Shown piece after piece: positions 62,104 through 64,000 of a stretch of 64,000 nt of DNA. A model generated the notes under the pieces. It worked only from the letters and a program-made list of their open reading frames with translations, ran no database searches and was not told the origin of the DNA. This stretch comes from Perca fluviatilis (lineage: Eukaryota > Chordata > Actinopteri > Perciformes > Percidae). Each line of letters starts with the position of its first letter. Position 1 is the stretch's first letter. Where the stretch lies: assembly GCF_010015445.1 (NCBI RefSeq), contig NC_053115.1:9996524-10060523 (forward strand), written 5' to 3'. The position numbers were made by a program, and so were the translations under genes.

Positions 62104-62573
62104 TACCGGTCAGTTTTCGTTCCTACCCTCACCTATGGTCATGAAGGCTGGGTCATGACCGAAAGAACCAGATCCAGGGTACAAGCGGCCGAAATGGGTT
62201 TCCTCAGGAGGGTGGCTGGTGTTTCCCTTAGAGATGGGGTGAGAAGCTCAGTCATCCGTGAGGAGCTCGGAGTAGAGCCGCTGCTCCTTCGCGTCGAAAG
62301 GAGCCAGTTGAAGTTGTTCGGGCATCTGGTAAGGATGCCCCCTGGGCGCCTCCCTAGGGAGGTGTTCCAGGCACGTCCAGCTGGGAGGAGGCCTCGGGGA
62401 AGACCCAGGACTAGGTGGAGGGATTATATCTCCAACCTGGCCTGGGAACGCCTCGGGATCCCCCAGTTGGAGCTGGTTAATGTGGCTCGGGAAAGGGAAG
62501 TTTGGGGTCCCTTGCTGGAGCTGCTCCCCCCGCGACCCGACACCAGATGAAGATGGATGGATGGATGGATGGT
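62090..62573 (+). mobile_element. 5'-truncated LINE 3' end (RTE/Rex3-like)
   Basis: An open frame of 154 codons (62086-62550) carries the C-terminal end of a non-LTR reverse transcriptase polyprotein: VLTYGHEGWVMT, a RSRVQAAEMGFLRR block, LFGHLVRMPPGRLP and RPRTRWRDYI. It ends in PPRPD and a stop, followed directly by (GATG)n at 62552-62572. A GATG tail is known for teleost Rex3 of the RTE clade. The 5' truncation is normal for LINEs. This is not a host gene. Confidence 0.75.
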
Positions 62574-64000
62574 TGACAATCACATTCCTGGTCCCCATAG
62601 TGATGGAGTACCATAATTGCTATCAATTTTGATTTACTGACAAACATTTTGATGGAATTACTCTAAAATCTATAACCACTGAAATGTCCATTAATCATTT
62701 ACAGGCAAGGTACAAAATGTAATATCATCCAGCAGCCAAGCAAACAGCCACAGGGTAACTAATTTCCTAAATAATGTGGAAGATAATTGTCTCCCACACT
62801 GGTGATCTATGAAAAAAAAAAAAGACAATCTATCGTTGGACATATATACCTGTACCTTACCATTCCTTGCCCTTTGTCGGACGACAAAATAATTGAAACT
62901 GGTCTATAAGGTGCAGTTCTTCCACCATATACACATACAGCGAAAGCGATAGGCTGTTTCAAAAACCTTGCAACACCTCCAAGAATATGGCAAAGAAAGC
63001 ATGTAAAAAAGTACACTGTGATTTTAATGACCTGCTGCTTGTCATAAAGGGGTGGGGATTGAGGGGTGAATAAAATATCAAAAATATAAAAAGGTTATAA
63101 AAAGGGGGGGCCAACAACACCACCTAGGTTTTTGAACTGAGGCCTAGGACCGCTTTAAAACTACAGTAATACAACTAAGGTAAAAGATTAAAAACAGGTC
63201 CTTCATGCCAGGGGAGAGCAGTAAGATGGTGTATTTAAAACAATGAATAAAAAACAAGTTAAGGAATAACACATTTATTTAAAAGGATAAAACAATAAAA
63301 ATTCCTCCTTTTAAAAAAAAAAAAAAACAAACTTAAACTAAAAACACAACCACTAAAATAAAAGTTAAACAGTCCTACGGGACAGGAGTCTCGGCTTTAA
63401 AACGTCCACAGGGCTCTGCCAAGAATCAGCCTCCTTTTCATAGGTCACCTTCCCCGGGCATAACCTGAAACAGAAACTTCGGGTAGTAAAACGTCCTTAG
63501 GAACTGCTACCACTTCATACAATTCACCACCACCAACACCGGTCTCAAAAAGGGACTTACGTGGGAGGGAGAGGTTTTACGCTCTCCCACTTTTTGCCGC
63601 TAGCGGTCGTTGTTGGCGTTTCCTTCGTTGTAGCTTCAGGGCTCCTCTAAGGTTCTTTTTCTTTTCTTTTCGTCTGATCTCCTGTGTGCTTCTCCGCCTG
63701 TTCCGTATGCTCTGTCGTGCTTTCAGCGTTTCCTCTGGTGTGCTCTCCCATCTTCCAAGCATCTCTCCATGTGTGTCTTTTCCCATACTCTCAAGCCTTC
63801 CTCATGTTCTCCATGGCCTCCTCCTTCTCCCATGGGCCTCTGCCCTGTTCCTGTTCTGTCCTTTTTATCCAAGGGTCCGGTGGCGGAAGTCAACATTAAA
63901 AACACACATTTCAGAATAAAAGCATGCAATAAAAAAGATAAAAACACAGCAAATAAAACCACAACAAATCCAATAAAAGCATGCTCAAATAAAACTTCTG

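Noticed and set aside
62086..62550. 154-codon open frame as a host gene
   Set aside because: The residues are those of a non-LTR retrotransposon C-terminus and the frame ends in a GATG tail.
63040..64000. Frames of 69-79 codons at the right edge (63577-63962)
   Set aside because: Overlapping frames on both strands in Pro/Leu/Ser- and Arg/Lys-rich sequence without domain resemblance. Probably non-coding.

Overview
This is a 64 kb piece of teleost fish nuclear DNA, most likely from a percomorph. The evidence is vertebrate-type GT-AG introns, long (CA)n microsatellites, fish-type Tc1, hAT-like and TTAA-flanked transposons, tRNA-derived SINEs, and a gene order matching the vertebrate ZBTB49-LYAR-TMEM128-OTOP1-DRD5 block (human 4p16).

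Layout. 1-2.9 kb: intergenic, with purine and CA repeats and a TTAA-flanked MITE. 2.9-9.6 kb, minus strand: a two-exon teleost C2H2 zinc-finger gene (327 aa). Its intron holds the decayed remains of a second, paralogous zinc-finger exon. 11.3-16.7 kb, minus: zbtb49 (7 coding exons, 791 aa, BTB plus seven fingers). A 1.07 kb gap separates it head-to-head from lyar (17.7-20.1 kb, plus, 8 coding exons, 340 aa). tmem128 (22.3-30.8 kb, plus, 4 coding exons, 164 aa) has a 6.6 kb last intron filled with nested mobile DNA: a 2.4 kb inverted-repeat element with another inside it, a full-length dead Tc1 transposon, a SINE and a pair of inverted repeats. otop1 (36.2-40.9 kb, plus, 6 coding exons, 591 aa) encodes the otopetrin-1 proton channel. 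drd5 (44.5-45.8 kb, plus, one coding exon, 459 aa) encodes a D1-class dopamine receptor. From 45.8 kb to the end I see no host gene: this is repeat-rich DNA with several non-autonomous transposons, a Ty3/gypsy RNase H relic, a 3' LINE fragment, a 25 bp run of telomere-type repeats and long CA tracts.

The five syntenic genes do not form a pathway. They are a transcription factor, a nucleolar growth regulator, a small membrane protein, a proton channel and a GPCR, linked by conserved order. All exon boundaries given were read by eye from splice sites, and every reconstructed frame closes. I found no CRISPR array, operon or prokaryotic system, and no convincing new protein system. The unusual content is mobile-element architecture and the zinc-finger exon relic.
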